In this document: positions 1 to 5,786 of the stretch, piece after piece
Layout: every line of letters begins with the position of its first letter
Position numbering within the stretch: position 1 is the stretch's first letter
Source: Holophagaceae bacterium UBA1801
GTDB taxonomy: Bacteria > Acidobacteriota > Holophagae > Holophagales > Holophagaceae
DNA: 5,786 nt
NCBI GenBank assembly: GCA_002319925.1
Contig: DCFP01000089.1
Location: 24,301-30,086 of the forward strand
Direction of reading: 5' to 3'
Position numbers and translations under genes: made by a program
The notes under the pieces: model-generated
Told to the model about the DNA's origin: nothing
Database searches by the model: none
Seen by the model: the letters and a program-made list of their open reading frames with translations, nothing else

Positions 1-849
1 GATCTGGCAGAAATAGCCCCAGAGCGGCACGTCGGTGAACTCCAGATCCTGGTGCAGCATGGGTACGACACAGATGGGGAAATCGCCCGCGATGCCGCCC
101 CCGATCTGGAACATGCCCAGAGGACTCTTTTTCGTGACCTTCCTGTAATGGTCCGCCAGCCAGGTCATGTACTCGATGCCCGTGCGCACGGTGTGGACAT
201 TCTTCACATCGCCCCGGATCACTGCCGCGGCGTACATGTTCCCGAGGGTGCTGTCCTCCCAGCCGGGTACCACGATGGGCACGTTCTTCTCGAGAGCCGC
301 CAGCATCCATGAGTTCTTGGGGTCGATCTGGTAGGACTTCTCAAGAGCTCCGGACTTCAGGATCTGCTGGAAGAATTCGTGGGGGAAGTGGCGTTTCCCT
401 GCCTTGTCGGCCTTCATCCAGACATCCAGCATGGCCTTCTCGATGCGGCGCATGGCCTCCATTTCGGGAATGCACGTATCCGTCACCCGGTTCATGTGCC
501 GGTCGAGGAGGGCCTTCTCGTCCTTCGGCGTGAGATCGCGGTAGTGGGGCACCCGTTCGTAGAAATCGTGGGCCACCAGGTTGAAGATGTCTTCTTCCAG
601 ATTGGCGCCGGTGCACACGATGAGATGGATCTTGTCCTGGCGGATCATCTCAGCAAGAGAGAGCCCCAGTTCCGCCGTGCTCATGGCCCCGGCCAGGGTC
701 ATCATCATCCTCCCGCCCTGTTCCAGGAAGATCCGGTACCCTTCTGCCGCATCGATGAGGGCTGCCGCGTTGAAGTGGCGGAAGTGATGCTGGATGAAGC
801 TCCCGACGGGACCGAGGGTTCCATTTTTAGGTGTGCTGCTACGTGGCAT
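1..849 (-). CDS. Deoxyhypusine synthase-like protein, C-terminally truncated by window edge
   Basis: The reading frame is open from an ATG at 849 down to base 1 (283 codons, no stop), so the C-terminus lies outside the window. The start follows AAGGA at 854-858 with a short 4-nt spacer. The protein matches the deoxyhypusine synthase fold family: an N-terminal segment with MTLAGAMSTAELG (50-62), the NAD-site-like TGANLEED (80-87), VPGWEDSTLGNM (194-205) and GGGIAGDF (250-257). Characterised family members transfer the aminobutyl group of spermidine, using NAD, to eIF5A lysine or to putrescine (homospermidine synthase). In human DHS the GGG motif reads GGGVVK and its Lys329 forms the covalent imine. 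Here the aligned residue is Gly255. That pattern fits the bacterial 'DHS-like' branch, whose substrate is probably a polyamine rather than eIF5A, but the reaction cannot be fixed from sequence. Family assignment is confident, substrate is not. It is transcribed divergently from the AMMECR1 gene. Confidence 0.9.
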   Translation of the reverse strand, partial: MPRSSTPKNGTLGPVGSFIQHHFRHFNAAALIDAAEGYRIFLEQGGRMMMTLAGAMSTAELGLSLAEMIRQDKIHLIVCTGANLEEDIFNLVAHDFYERVPHYRDLTPKDEKALLDRHMNRVTDTCIPEMEAMRRIEKAMLDVWMKADKAGKRHFPHEFFQQILKSGALEKSYQIDPKNSWMLAALEKNVPIVVPGWEDSTLGNMYAAAVIRGDVKNVHTVRTGIEYMTWLADHYRKVTKKSPLGMFQIGGGIAGDFPICVVPMLHQDLEFTDVPLWGYFCQI

Positions 850-874
850 GGCATCCTTCTTGGACGAAACTTCT

Positions 875-903
875 ATTGTGGAAAGCCTACGCAAGGGTTT
901 CAA
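875..903 (-). promoter_or_regulatory. Predicted sigma70-type promoter for the DHS-like gene
   Basis: Read on the minus strand there is a -35 box TTGAAA (898-903; 5 of 6 consensus) and a -10 box CACAAT (875-880; 4 of 6) separated by exactly 17 bp. Transcription would begin near 868, leaving a leader of about 20 nt before the ATG at 849, with the AAGGA ribosome site inside it. A small inverted repeat GGGTT-TC-AACCC (895-906) overlaps the -35 box. No comparably good promoter was seen for the plus-strand gene in the same 84-bp gap. This is prediction from consensus only. Confidence 0.5.
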
Positions 904-922
904 CCCGGGCTGGACCGGACTC

Positions 923-927
923 GGAGG
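923..927 (+). promoter_or_regulatory. Ribosome binding site that decides the AMMECR1 start
   Basis: GGAGG lies 6 nt upstream of the ATG at 934. The reading frame stays open far upstream (to 379) but that part is antisense to the DHS-like gene and has no family similarity, so this Shine-Dalgarno site fixes the start at 934. Confidence 0.8.
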
Positions 928-933
928 CAGTGC

Positions 934-1455
934 ATGGATCCCTTTGTGGAACTCGCCCGGTTGACCATCCACCATTTTACGCTCCATAAAAGGCAGCTTG
1001 CGGAGATCCCGGAAAGTATCCGGCAAGCCTTGGCGGGACAGCGGGCCGCTACCTTCGTGAGCATCCACACTCTGGATGGCGAACTGCGGGGTTGCAAGGG
1101 CACCCTGGAACCTTGGCAGAGCGATGTGGAATCCGAGGTCATCCAGAACGCCATCTCAGCCTGCTCCCGGGATCCCCGGTTCCCTCCCGTCCAGGCAAGT
1201 GAGTTATCCAACCTGGAAATCAATGTGGATGTGCTTTCACCCCTGGAACCCATCCAGGGGCCGTCCCAGCTGGATGTGAAGCGCTTTGGCGTCGTGGTCT
1301 CGACGCCTGATGGAAGACGCGGCGTGCTCCTGCCGGATATCGAGACCATCGACACCGTGGAGGATCAGATCGCCATCGCCTGCAGGAAAGCCGGGATCAA
1401 CCCCCGGCGGGAGTCATTCTCCATGCAGCGGTTCACCACCACACGGCATAAATGA
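934..1455 (+). CDS. AMMECR1-domain protein (AmmeMemoRadiSam system protein A family)
   Basis: A 173-residue protein consisting almost wholly of one AMMECR1 domain. The signature LRGCKGT is at 51-57 (usually LRGCIGT, so Lys replaces Ile), followed by NAISACSRDPRFPPV (72-86), a strand region with EINVDVLSP, and a C-terminal GVLLPDIE plus KAGI segment as in other members. Length is close to that of stand-alone prokaryotic homologues. The family is conserved from archaea to humans, but its chemistry is not established. In many prokaryotes it is found with a MEMO-type protein and a radical-SAM protein. Neither is visible here, so this is a solitary copy as far as the window shows. No signal peptide or membrane segment is apparent, so it is probably cytosolic. 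It is divergent from the DHS-like gene and converges on the thioesterase gene, with 4 bp between stop codons. Confidence 0.88.
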   Translation: MDPFVELARLTIHHFTLHKRQLAEIPESIRQALAGQRAATFVSIHTLDGELRGCKGTLEPWQSDVESEVIQNAISACSRDPRFPPVQASELSNLEINVDVLSPLEPIQGPSQLDVKRFGVVVSTPDGRRGVLLPDIETIDTVEDQIAIACRKAGINPRRESFSMQRFTTTRHK

Positions 1456-1459
1456 GCCC

Positions 1460-1837
1460 TCAACCCAGACGCTTAAGAAATTCCGCGTCATTCACGACGT
1501 AGCGGGTGTGGGTGCCTTCGCCGATCTTGCCCTCCTCATCCCACATCTCACCGGTGAGCTGGATCTTCTTGCCCTCCACGGCGGTGATGGTGGTCTGGCA
1601 CCGCACCTTCTTGCCGATCTTCGTGGCCTTCTGGTGCTTCACGGCGATCTCGATGCCCACCGTGCTGTGGCCTTCGGGAAGCAGCGCATCGACGCCCCGC
1701 TTGGCAGTGATCTCGAAGAGAGCCACCAGGGAGGGCGTGGAGAAGACCTCCAGTCCACCGGAACCCAAGGACGCCGCTGACTCCTGGGGCTGGGCAATCT
1801 TCTCGAAGGTGAAGGTGAGGCCTGGTGCGATCGCCAT
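1460..1837 (-). CDS. FlK-type hot-dog-fold acyl-CoA thioesterase
   Basis: A 125-residue single-domain protein resembling fluoroacetyl-CoA thioesterase FlK and its housekeeping relatives, which hydrolyse small acyl-CoA thioesters in the cytosol. The FlK triad (Thr42, Glu50, His76) is matched with identical spacing by Thr34 in VFSTPSLVALFE, Glu42 at the end of the same motif, and His68 in VKHQKATKIG. Gly61 (FlK Gly69) and Arg112 in GEGTHTRYV (FlK Arg120) also fall in register. Most genomic homologues are uncharacterised, so fluoroacetate resistance should not be assumed; the substrate is open. The ATG at 1835-1837 lies 2 nt after the gyrA stop, with only a weak ribosome site, so it likely depends on gyrA transcription and perhaps translational coupling. 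It is the last gene of the minus-strand run and converges on the AMMECR1 gene. Confidence 0.85.
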   Translation of the reverse strand: MAIAPGLTFTFEKIAQPQESAASLGSGGLEVFSTPSLVALFEITAKRGVDALLPEGHSTVGIEIAVKHQKATKIGKKVRCQTTITAVEGKKIQLTGEMWDEEGKIGEGTHTRYVVNDAEFLKRLG

Positions 1838-1839
1838 GC

Positions 1840-4479
1840 CTAGTCCAGTTCCAGTTTCTGCGGCTCCCCGGCCTCGTCCGGCCCGGGATGGGCCGTTTCG
1901 GCATCGGCAATGAGGTCCACGTCCTCTTCTTCGTCCAGAGCCTGGGCGCTGGCATCGATCATGGCGAGGCCCACGACGCGATCCGTTTCGGATGCCAGAT
2001 TCAGGAGCTTCACGCCCATGGCGGCGCGACCGGTCTTGCGCACCTCGTCGATGGCGAAGCGGATGACCATGCCTTCCTGGCTGATGAGCAGACAGCCTTC
2101 GCCGGGTTTCACCAGCACGGAACCCACCACGGAACCGTTGCGGACACCGGCGCGGATGTTGATGACGCCCGAGCCGCCCCGGCCCTGGAGCCGGTAGTCC
2201 TGGAGCAGGCTGCGCTTGCCGTAGCCCTTCTCGGTGACCGTCAGCAGCATGCCGTGCTCGGCCGTGCTCTCGTCGGCTTCCACGCCTTCCGGCAGGTCAG
2301 GCAGCGGATCCGAGACCTCCATGTCCACGATACGGTCCCCGGAGCCCAGGCGCATGCCGCGCACGCCCGTGGCCACGCGGCCCATGGCGCGCACGTCCTC
2401 CTCTGGGAAGCGGATGGCCTTGCCTTGGGCGCTGATGAGGATGATCTGCTGGTTGCCGTGGGAGACCCGCACCGAGATCAGGCTGTTGCCGTCGTCGATG
2501 TTTAGGGCAATGAGGCCGTTGGAGCGGATGTTCGCGTAGGCCGCCAGGGCGGTCTTCTTCACGGTGCCATCGCTGGTGGCGAAGACCAGGTAGTGGTCTT
2601 CGGGGAAGTCCCGCAGGGCCATGAGGGTGACGACCTTCTCTTCGTCCTTCAGGGAGACCAGGTTCTTGATGTGCTTGCCGCGGTTGGCGGCGCCGCTTTC
2701 GGGGATGTCGTAGACTTTCAGGGCGTAGGCGTAGCCCCGGTCCGTGAAGGCCAGCAGGGTGTCATGGGCCTTGGTGAGGAAGAGCTGCTCGACGAAATCC
2801 TCGTCCTTCGTCTTCATACCCAGCTTGCCCTTGCCGCCCCGCTTCTGGCGGCGGTAGGCGGAAAGCTCCGTGCGCTTGATGTAGCCGGCCTTGGACATGG
2901 TGACGACCATGGGATCGTCGGGCACCACGTCCTCCATGCGGATTTCGCCGGAGAAGGCAGCGATCTCGGTGCGACGGGGGTCGCCGAACTGCTCGGCTAC
3001 TGCCTTCAGCTCATCCTTGATGACCTTCATGAGCAGGGCGTCGTCCGCGAGGATCGCCTTCAGGTGGGCAATGGTTTTCTCCACCTCGGCCAGTTCTTCG
3101 AGGATCTTCTCCCGCTCCAGGCCTGTTAGGCGCTGGAGGCGCATGTCCAGGATGGCCTGGGCCTGCTTGTCGGAAAGGGCGAGGGAGGGATCCTTCTTGA
3201 GGGCTGCAGCCGTGGCGAAAGCGCCCGCCATGAGGCCTGCCTTGGCATCCTCGGGCGACTTGGCGGCGCGGATCAGCTTGATGACGGCATCCAGGTGGTC
3301 CAGGGCGATCTTGAGGCCCAGGAGGATGTGGTGGCGCTCCTCGGCCTTCCGCAGCTGGAACATGGTGCGCCGGGTCACCACCTCGCGGCGGAAGCCCAGG
3401 AACTCCTTCAGGATCTCGCGCAGGGTACAGACCCGGGGCTGGCCGTTGACGATGGTGAGCATCGTGATGGGGAAGCTGCTCTGGAGGCCCGTCTGCTGGT
3501 AGAGCTGGTTCAGCACGATGTCGCTGGGCTCGTTCTTCTTGAGCTCCACCACCAGGCGGATGCCCTCGCGGTCGGACTCGTCCCGCAGGTCGCCGATGCC
3601 GTCGATCTTCTTCTCGTGGACCAATTCAGCGATCTTCTCGATGAGGTTCGCCTTGTTCACCTGGTAGGGCAGCTCCGTGAAGACCAGCTGCTCCATCTCG
3701 CCCTTGTTCTTGATGCGGACCGTCTCCACATGGGACTTGGCGCGCACGATGCAGCGGCCGCGCCCCGTGCGATAGGCCTCCACCACGCCCTCGGTACCGA
3801 GCATGAGGCCGCCGCCCGGGAAGTCGGGGCCCTTGACGTGTTCCATGATGCCGTCCAGGCCCAGGGCCGGGTTGTCGATAAGGGCCATGATGGCGGCGCA
3901 GCATTCCTGCAGATTGTGGGGCGGGATGCTGGTCGCCATGCCCACGGCGATGCCCTGGGAGCCGTTCACCAGCAGATTGGGAAACCGCGTGGGCAGGACC
4001 AGGGGCTCTTCCATGCTGTCGTCATAGTTGGGTCCGAAGTCCACCGTATCCTGGTCGATGTCCTCCATCATCTCGGAGGCCAGGCGGGAGAGGCGTGCCT
4101 CGGTGTAACGCATGGCCGCCGGGCTGTCGCCGTCGATGGAACCAAAGTTGCCTTGCCCGTCCACCAGCGGATGGCGCATGGAGAAGGGCTGGGCCATGCG
4201 GACCAAGGTGTCGTAGATGGCGGCATCCCCGTGGGGATGGTACTTACCCATCACATCGCCCACCGTGCGGGCGGACTTCTTGTAGGCCCGGTTCCACTCG
4301 TTCCCGGCCTCCTTCATAGCGAAGAGCACGCGGCGATGCACGGGTTTCAAACCGTCGCGGACATCCGGAAGGGCCCGGCCCACGATCACGCTCATGGCGT
4401 AATCCAGGTAGGACTTCCGCATCTCCTTCTCGATCTCGATGGGTTCAATGCGCTGGGGCTTGGGTTGCTGTTGTTCCAC
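1840..4479 (-). CDS. gyrA: DNA gyrase subunit A
   Basis: An 879-residue protein, full length for GyrA (E. coli 875), forming with GyrB the A2B2 enzyme that adds negative supercoils using ATP. Numbered from the GTG at 4479, the N-terminal part has EMRKSYLDYAMSVIVGRALP, then DGLKPVHRR. The winged-helix active site has RYTEARL with catalytic Tyr125 (E. coli Tyr122) preceded by Arg124. Then come the tower and coiled-coil region with AILDMRLQRLTGLE, and a C-terminal beta-pinwheel. The GyrA box QKRGGKG (545-551) marks it as gyrase rather than topoisomerase IV ParC. The C-terminal tail is acidic, as in E. coli. The quinolone-contact position equivalent to E. coli Ser83 is Ala86, while Asp87 is kept as Asp90. 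The start is GTG at 4479 because TGAGG (4486-4490) sits 6 nt upstream; an in-frame TTG at 4491 would add four residues but has no ribosome site. The start codon lies inside a parS-like palindrome. Confidence 0.97.
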   Translation of the reverse strand: MEQQQPKPQRIEPIEIEKEMRKSYLDYAMSVIVGRALPDVRDGLKPVHRRVLFAMKEAGNEWNRAYKKSARTVGDVMGKYHPHGDAAIYDTLVRMAQPFSMRHPLVDGQGNFGSIDGDSPAAMRYTEARLSRLASEMMEDIDQDTVDFGPNYDDSMEEPLVLPTRFPNLLVNGSQGIAVGMATSIPPHNLQECCAAIMALIDNPALGLDGIMEHVKGPDFPGGGLMLGTEGVVEAYRTGRGRCIVRAKSHVETVRIKNKGEMEQLVFTELPYQVNKANLIEKIAELVHEKKIDGIGDLRDESDREGIRLVVELKKNEPSDIVLNQLYQQTGLQSSFPITMLTIVNGQPRVCTLREILKEFLGFRREVVTRRTMFQLRKAEERHHILLGLKIALDHLDAVIKLIRAAKSPEDAKAGLMAGAFATAAALKKDPSLALSDKQAQAILDMRLQRLTGLEREKILEELAEVEKTIAHLKAILADDALLMKVIKDELKAVAEQFGDPRRTEIAAFSGEIRMEDVVPDDPMVVTMSKAGYIKRTELSAYRRQKRGGKGKLGMKTKDEDFVEQLFLTKAHDTLLAFTDRGYAYALKVYDIPESGAANRGKHIKNLVSLKDEEKVVTLMALRDFPEDHYLVFATSDGTVKKTALAAYANIRSNGLIALNIDDGNSLISVRVSHGNQQIILISAQGKAIRFPEEDVRAMGRVATGVRGMRLGSGDRIVDMEVSDPLPDLPEGVEADESTAEHGMLLTVTEKGYGKRSLLQDYRLQGRGGSGVINIRAGVRNGSVVGSVLVKPGEGCLLISQEGMVIRFAIDEVRKTGRAAMGVKLLNLASETDRVVGLAMIDASAQALDEEEDVDLIADAETAHPGPDEAGEPQKLELD

Positions 4480-4487
4480 GTGGAACC
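4472..4487. promoter_or_regulatory. Candidate parS (ParB-binding centromere) site at the gyrA start
   Basis: TGTTCCACGTGGAACC contains a 14-bp perfect palindrome (4473-4486) centred on CACGTG. It fits the general parS form TGTTNCACGTGNAACA at every fixed position except the last base (C for A). The gyrA GTG start (4477-4479) lies within it and the Shine-Dalgarno site overlaps its edge. parS sites are typically near the replication origin, where gyrB and gyrA are often found, which makes the context favourable. The codons read His-Val-Glu across the site, so chance from coding constraint is possible only for the half downstream of the start. ParB binding is inferred, not shown. Confidence 0.7.
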
Positions 4488-4490
4488 TCA
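4486..4490 (-). promoter_or_regulatory. Ribosome binding site for gyrA
   Basis: On the minus strand TGAGG lies 6 nt before GTG (4477-4479). It favours this GTG over the in-frame TTG at 4489-4491, which overlaps the site and has only AT-rich, non-Shine-Dalgarno sequence upstream. In RNA, GUUCC and GGAAC flanking the start could pair around an ACGU loop and partly sequester the start codon. Confidence 0.6.
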
Positions 4491-4494
4491 AGAC

Positions 4495-4581
4495 AAATTC
4501 ACCACGGAGGCACGGAGGACACTGAGAAAGAGGGTTCTAGCTCTTTTCTCCGTGCGCTCCGTGTCTCCGTGGTGCGAATTT
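4495..4581. repeat. Large imperfect inverted repeat between gyrB and gyrA, built of CACGGAG/CTCCGTG heptamers
   Basis: Left arm 4495-4532 and right arm 4541-4581 are reverse complements apart from a 2-nt insertion, a 1-nt gap and four substitutions; the loop is 8 nt (4533-4540). Each arm carries three spaced heptamers: CACGGAG at 4503 and 4511 with a variant CACTGAG at 4520, and CTCCGTG at 4548, 4557 and 4565. The arms begin and end with AAATTC/GAATTT. It fills nearly all the gap between the gyrB stop and gyrA ribosome site and would form a long hairpin in the shared transcript. From memory, CTCCGTGTCTCCGTGGTG-like palindromic repeats recur between genes in several unrelated environmental bacteria, so this is probably a dispersed, non-coding REP- or MITE-like element. 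It could also attenuate or process the gyrB-gyrA mRNA. Confidence 0.88.
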
Positions 4582-4583
4582 CA

Positions 4584-5786
4584 TTACACGTCCAGGTTTT
4601 CTGCAAGCAGGGCGTTGTTCTCAATGAAGCGCCGGCGGGGTTCGACGGCATCGCCCATGAGGATGGTGAAGATCTCGTCGGCCTCCACGGCATCGTCCAC
4701 GTGAACCTTCAGGAGGGTCCGGCGGGCGGGGTCCATGGTGGTCTCCCAGAGTTGCTCGGGGTTCATTTCTCCGAGGCCTTTGTAGCGCTGGATGCCCAGG
4801 CCACGCTTTCCCTCTTCCATGATGCTGGCCAGCATGTCCTCAGCGTTGCCGAAGACCATCTCCCTGGCTTGTTTGGAGGGAGCTTCAGGCTCTTCTCCCT
4901 CTTCAGCGGGTTTCGCCGCCTGCACCCGGCGGAGTTTCAGGTCGCCGCCCTCGAAACCAGCCAGGTCGTGGCGCAGGGCCATGAGACGGCGGAACTCACC
5001 CCAGTGGGCCACCTGGTTATCGATCCAGAGGGTGATGGGCCGGGAGAGGTGCATGCGGGTGAGCTTCAGACGATGAATGGCGGGGACGGTTTGCCCTTCC
5101 ACTTCCATGGCCTCGTCACTTTCAACTTCGCACTGGCCAAGGCTCAGGGTCTGGAGTCGCCCGGCCAGGGCCTGCACGGTCTCGGCGCTGGCGAAACAGT
5201 TGTCCTCCAGCAGGCCCTCGTTGAGCAGGCCATCCACCAGGGGCCGGGCATAGCCGCGGCGCTCCAGCTTGGCGTAGAGGTGCTTCACCTCGCCCCATTT
5301 CTTCATCTCGCGCACCAAGGTCCCGCCACTGACCTCCTCGCCCTTAGGGAGGGTGAGGGTCCAGCCGTCCAGGGCCTTGTTGAAGAGGTACTCTTCCAGA
5401 CCGCGCTCGTCCTTGATGTAGCGCTCCTGCTTACCCTTCTTGACCTTGTATAGAGGTGGCTGGGCGATGTAGACGTGGCCACGGAGCACCAGTTCCGGCA
5501 TCTGGCGGTAGAAGAAGGTGAGCAGGAGGGTGCGGATGTGGCTACCGTCAACGTCGGCGTCCGTCATGAGAACGATCTTGTGGTAGCGCAGGTTCTCGAC
5601 CTTGAACTCCTCCTGGCCGATGCCCGTACCGAGGGCCTGGATCAGCACCCTCAGTTCGTTGTGGCCGAGGATCTTGTCGAAGCGGGCCTTCTCCACGTTC
5701 AACACCTTGCCCTTGAGGGGCAGGATGGCTTGGTTGGTGCGGCTGCGGCCCTGTTTGGCGCTGCCGCCGGCGGAGTCGCCCTCCAC
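4584..5786 (-). CDS. gyrB: DNA gyrase subunit B, C-terminal part (N-terminus beyond window edge)
   Basis: The open frame enters at 5786 and ends with TAA at 4584-4586, giving the last 400 residues. The first codon, GTG, is an internal valine, not a start. The fragment begins exactly at the TOPRIM motif VEGDSAGGSAKQGR and continues with LPLKGK and DADVDGSHIRTLLLTFFYR. The metal-binding acids fall at fragment positions Glu2, Asp76 and Asp78, with the same spacing as E. coli Glu424, Asp498 and Asp500. The QPPLYKVKKGKQERY segment and the C-terminal RYKGLGEMNPEQLWETTMDP and LMGDAVEPRR motifs bind GyrA and DNA. Between them lies a divergent segment of about 170 residues, the insert typical of long GyrB proteins of Gram-negative bacteria. 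The missing part would hold the GHKL ATPase and transducer domains. It precedes gyrA by about 104 bp in the same direction. Confidence 0.97.
   Translation of the reverse strand: MEGDSAGGSAKQGRSRTNQAILPLKGKVLNVEKARFDKILGHNELRVLIQALGTGIGQEEFKVENLRYHKIVLMTDADVDGSHIRTLLLTFFYRQMPELVLRGHVYIAQPPLYKVKKGKQERYIKDERGLEEYLFNKALDGWTLTLPKGEEVSGGTLVREMKKWGEVKHLYAKLERRGYARPLVDGLLNEGLLEDNCFASAETVQALAGRLQTLSLGQCEVESDEAMEVEGQTVPAIHRLKLTRMHLSRPITLWIDNQVAHWGEFRRLMALRHDLAGFEGGDLKLRRVQAAKPAEEGEEPEAPSKQAREMVFGNAEDMLASIMEEGKRGLGIQRYKGLGEMNPEQLWETTMDPARRTLLKVHVDDAVEADEIFTILMGDAVEPRRRFIENNALLAENLDV

Noticed and set aside
895..906. GGGTTTCAACCC inverted repeat as an operator
   Set aside because: The arms are only 5 bp, and although it overlaps the predicted -35 box there is no second copy or known regulator match.
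379..933. Upstream extension of the AMMECR1 frame
   Set aside because: It is antisense to the clear DHS-like coding frame, and a good GGAGG site sits just before the ATG at 934.
1840..4479. ParC (topoisomerase IV) instead of GyrA
   Set aside because: An intact GyrA box (QKRGGKG), full pinwheel length and an adjacent gyrB support gyrase.
4480..4491. TTG start for gyrA four codons upstream
   Set aside because: No Shine-Dalgarno site precedes it, whereas TGAGG is correctly spaced for the GTG at 4479; it remains a minor possibility.
4499..4693. Small minus-strand frame across the hairpin repeat
   Set aside because: It is a translation of the inverted repeat and an out-of-frame part of gyrB; peptides such as TTETRSARRKE are typical by-products of this repeat.
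3295..4704. Long plus-strand open frame of 469 codons
   Set aside because: It is antisense to gyrA and the gyrB end, its protein is low-complexity (His, Leu, Val, Gly rich) with no recognisable motif, and long antisense frames are expected opposite high-GC genes.
4693..4708. Second CACGTG site as another parS
   Set aside because: It lies in gyrB codons for Val-His-Val-Asp and only about half of the fixed flanking positions match the parS form, so it looks coincidental.

Overview
This is a high-GC bacterial chromosomal segment (about 60% G+C by eye) carrying five protein genes, two of them cut by the window edges. In order along the + strand they are: a deoxyhypusine synthase-like gene (minus strand, C-terminus cut at base 1), an AMMECR1-family gene (plus), a small FlK-type hot-dog thioesterase gene (minus), gyrA (minus) and the C-terminal half of gyrB (minus, N-terminus cut at base 5786). 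The GyrB insert domain, the DHS-like protein and a CTCCGTG-type intergenic repeat point to a Gram-negative lineage outside the best-studied groups. An acidobacterial (Holophaga/Geothrix-like), myxobacterial or similar host is a low-confidence guess from protein style only.

Layout. The 84 bp between the DHS-like gene and the AMMECR1 gene is a divergent promoter region with a good sigma70-like promoter facing the DHS-like gene. The AMMECR1 gene converges on the thioesterase gene with only 4 bp between their stop codons and no visible terminator hairpin. On the minus strand gyrB, gyrA and the thioesterase gene run in one direction. The gyrA stop and thioesterase start are 2 bp apart, so these two are probably co-transcribed and may be translationally coupled. 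The gyrB-gyrA gap (about 104 bp) is almost filled by an imperfect 38/41-nt inverted repeat built from heptamer units.

How they work together. GyrB and GyrA form DNA gyrase (A2B2), which introduces negative supercoils. The other three genes have no obvious link to gyrase: a polyamine or deoxyhypusine-type transferase, a conserved protein of unknown chemistry, and an acyl-CoA thioesterase.

The most interesting signals are: (1) a 14-bp perfect palindrome matching the ParB-binding parS centromere motif exactly at the gyrA start codon; (2) the large hairpin repeat between gyrB and gyrA; (3) a DHS-like enzyme with Gly where characterised deoxyhypusine synthases have their catalytic Lys; (4) Ala in GyrA at the main quinolone-contact serine position; (5) an FlK-type thioesterase, with the full triad spacing conserved, attached to gyrA. 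I saw no CRISPR array, transposase, tRNA or rRNA.
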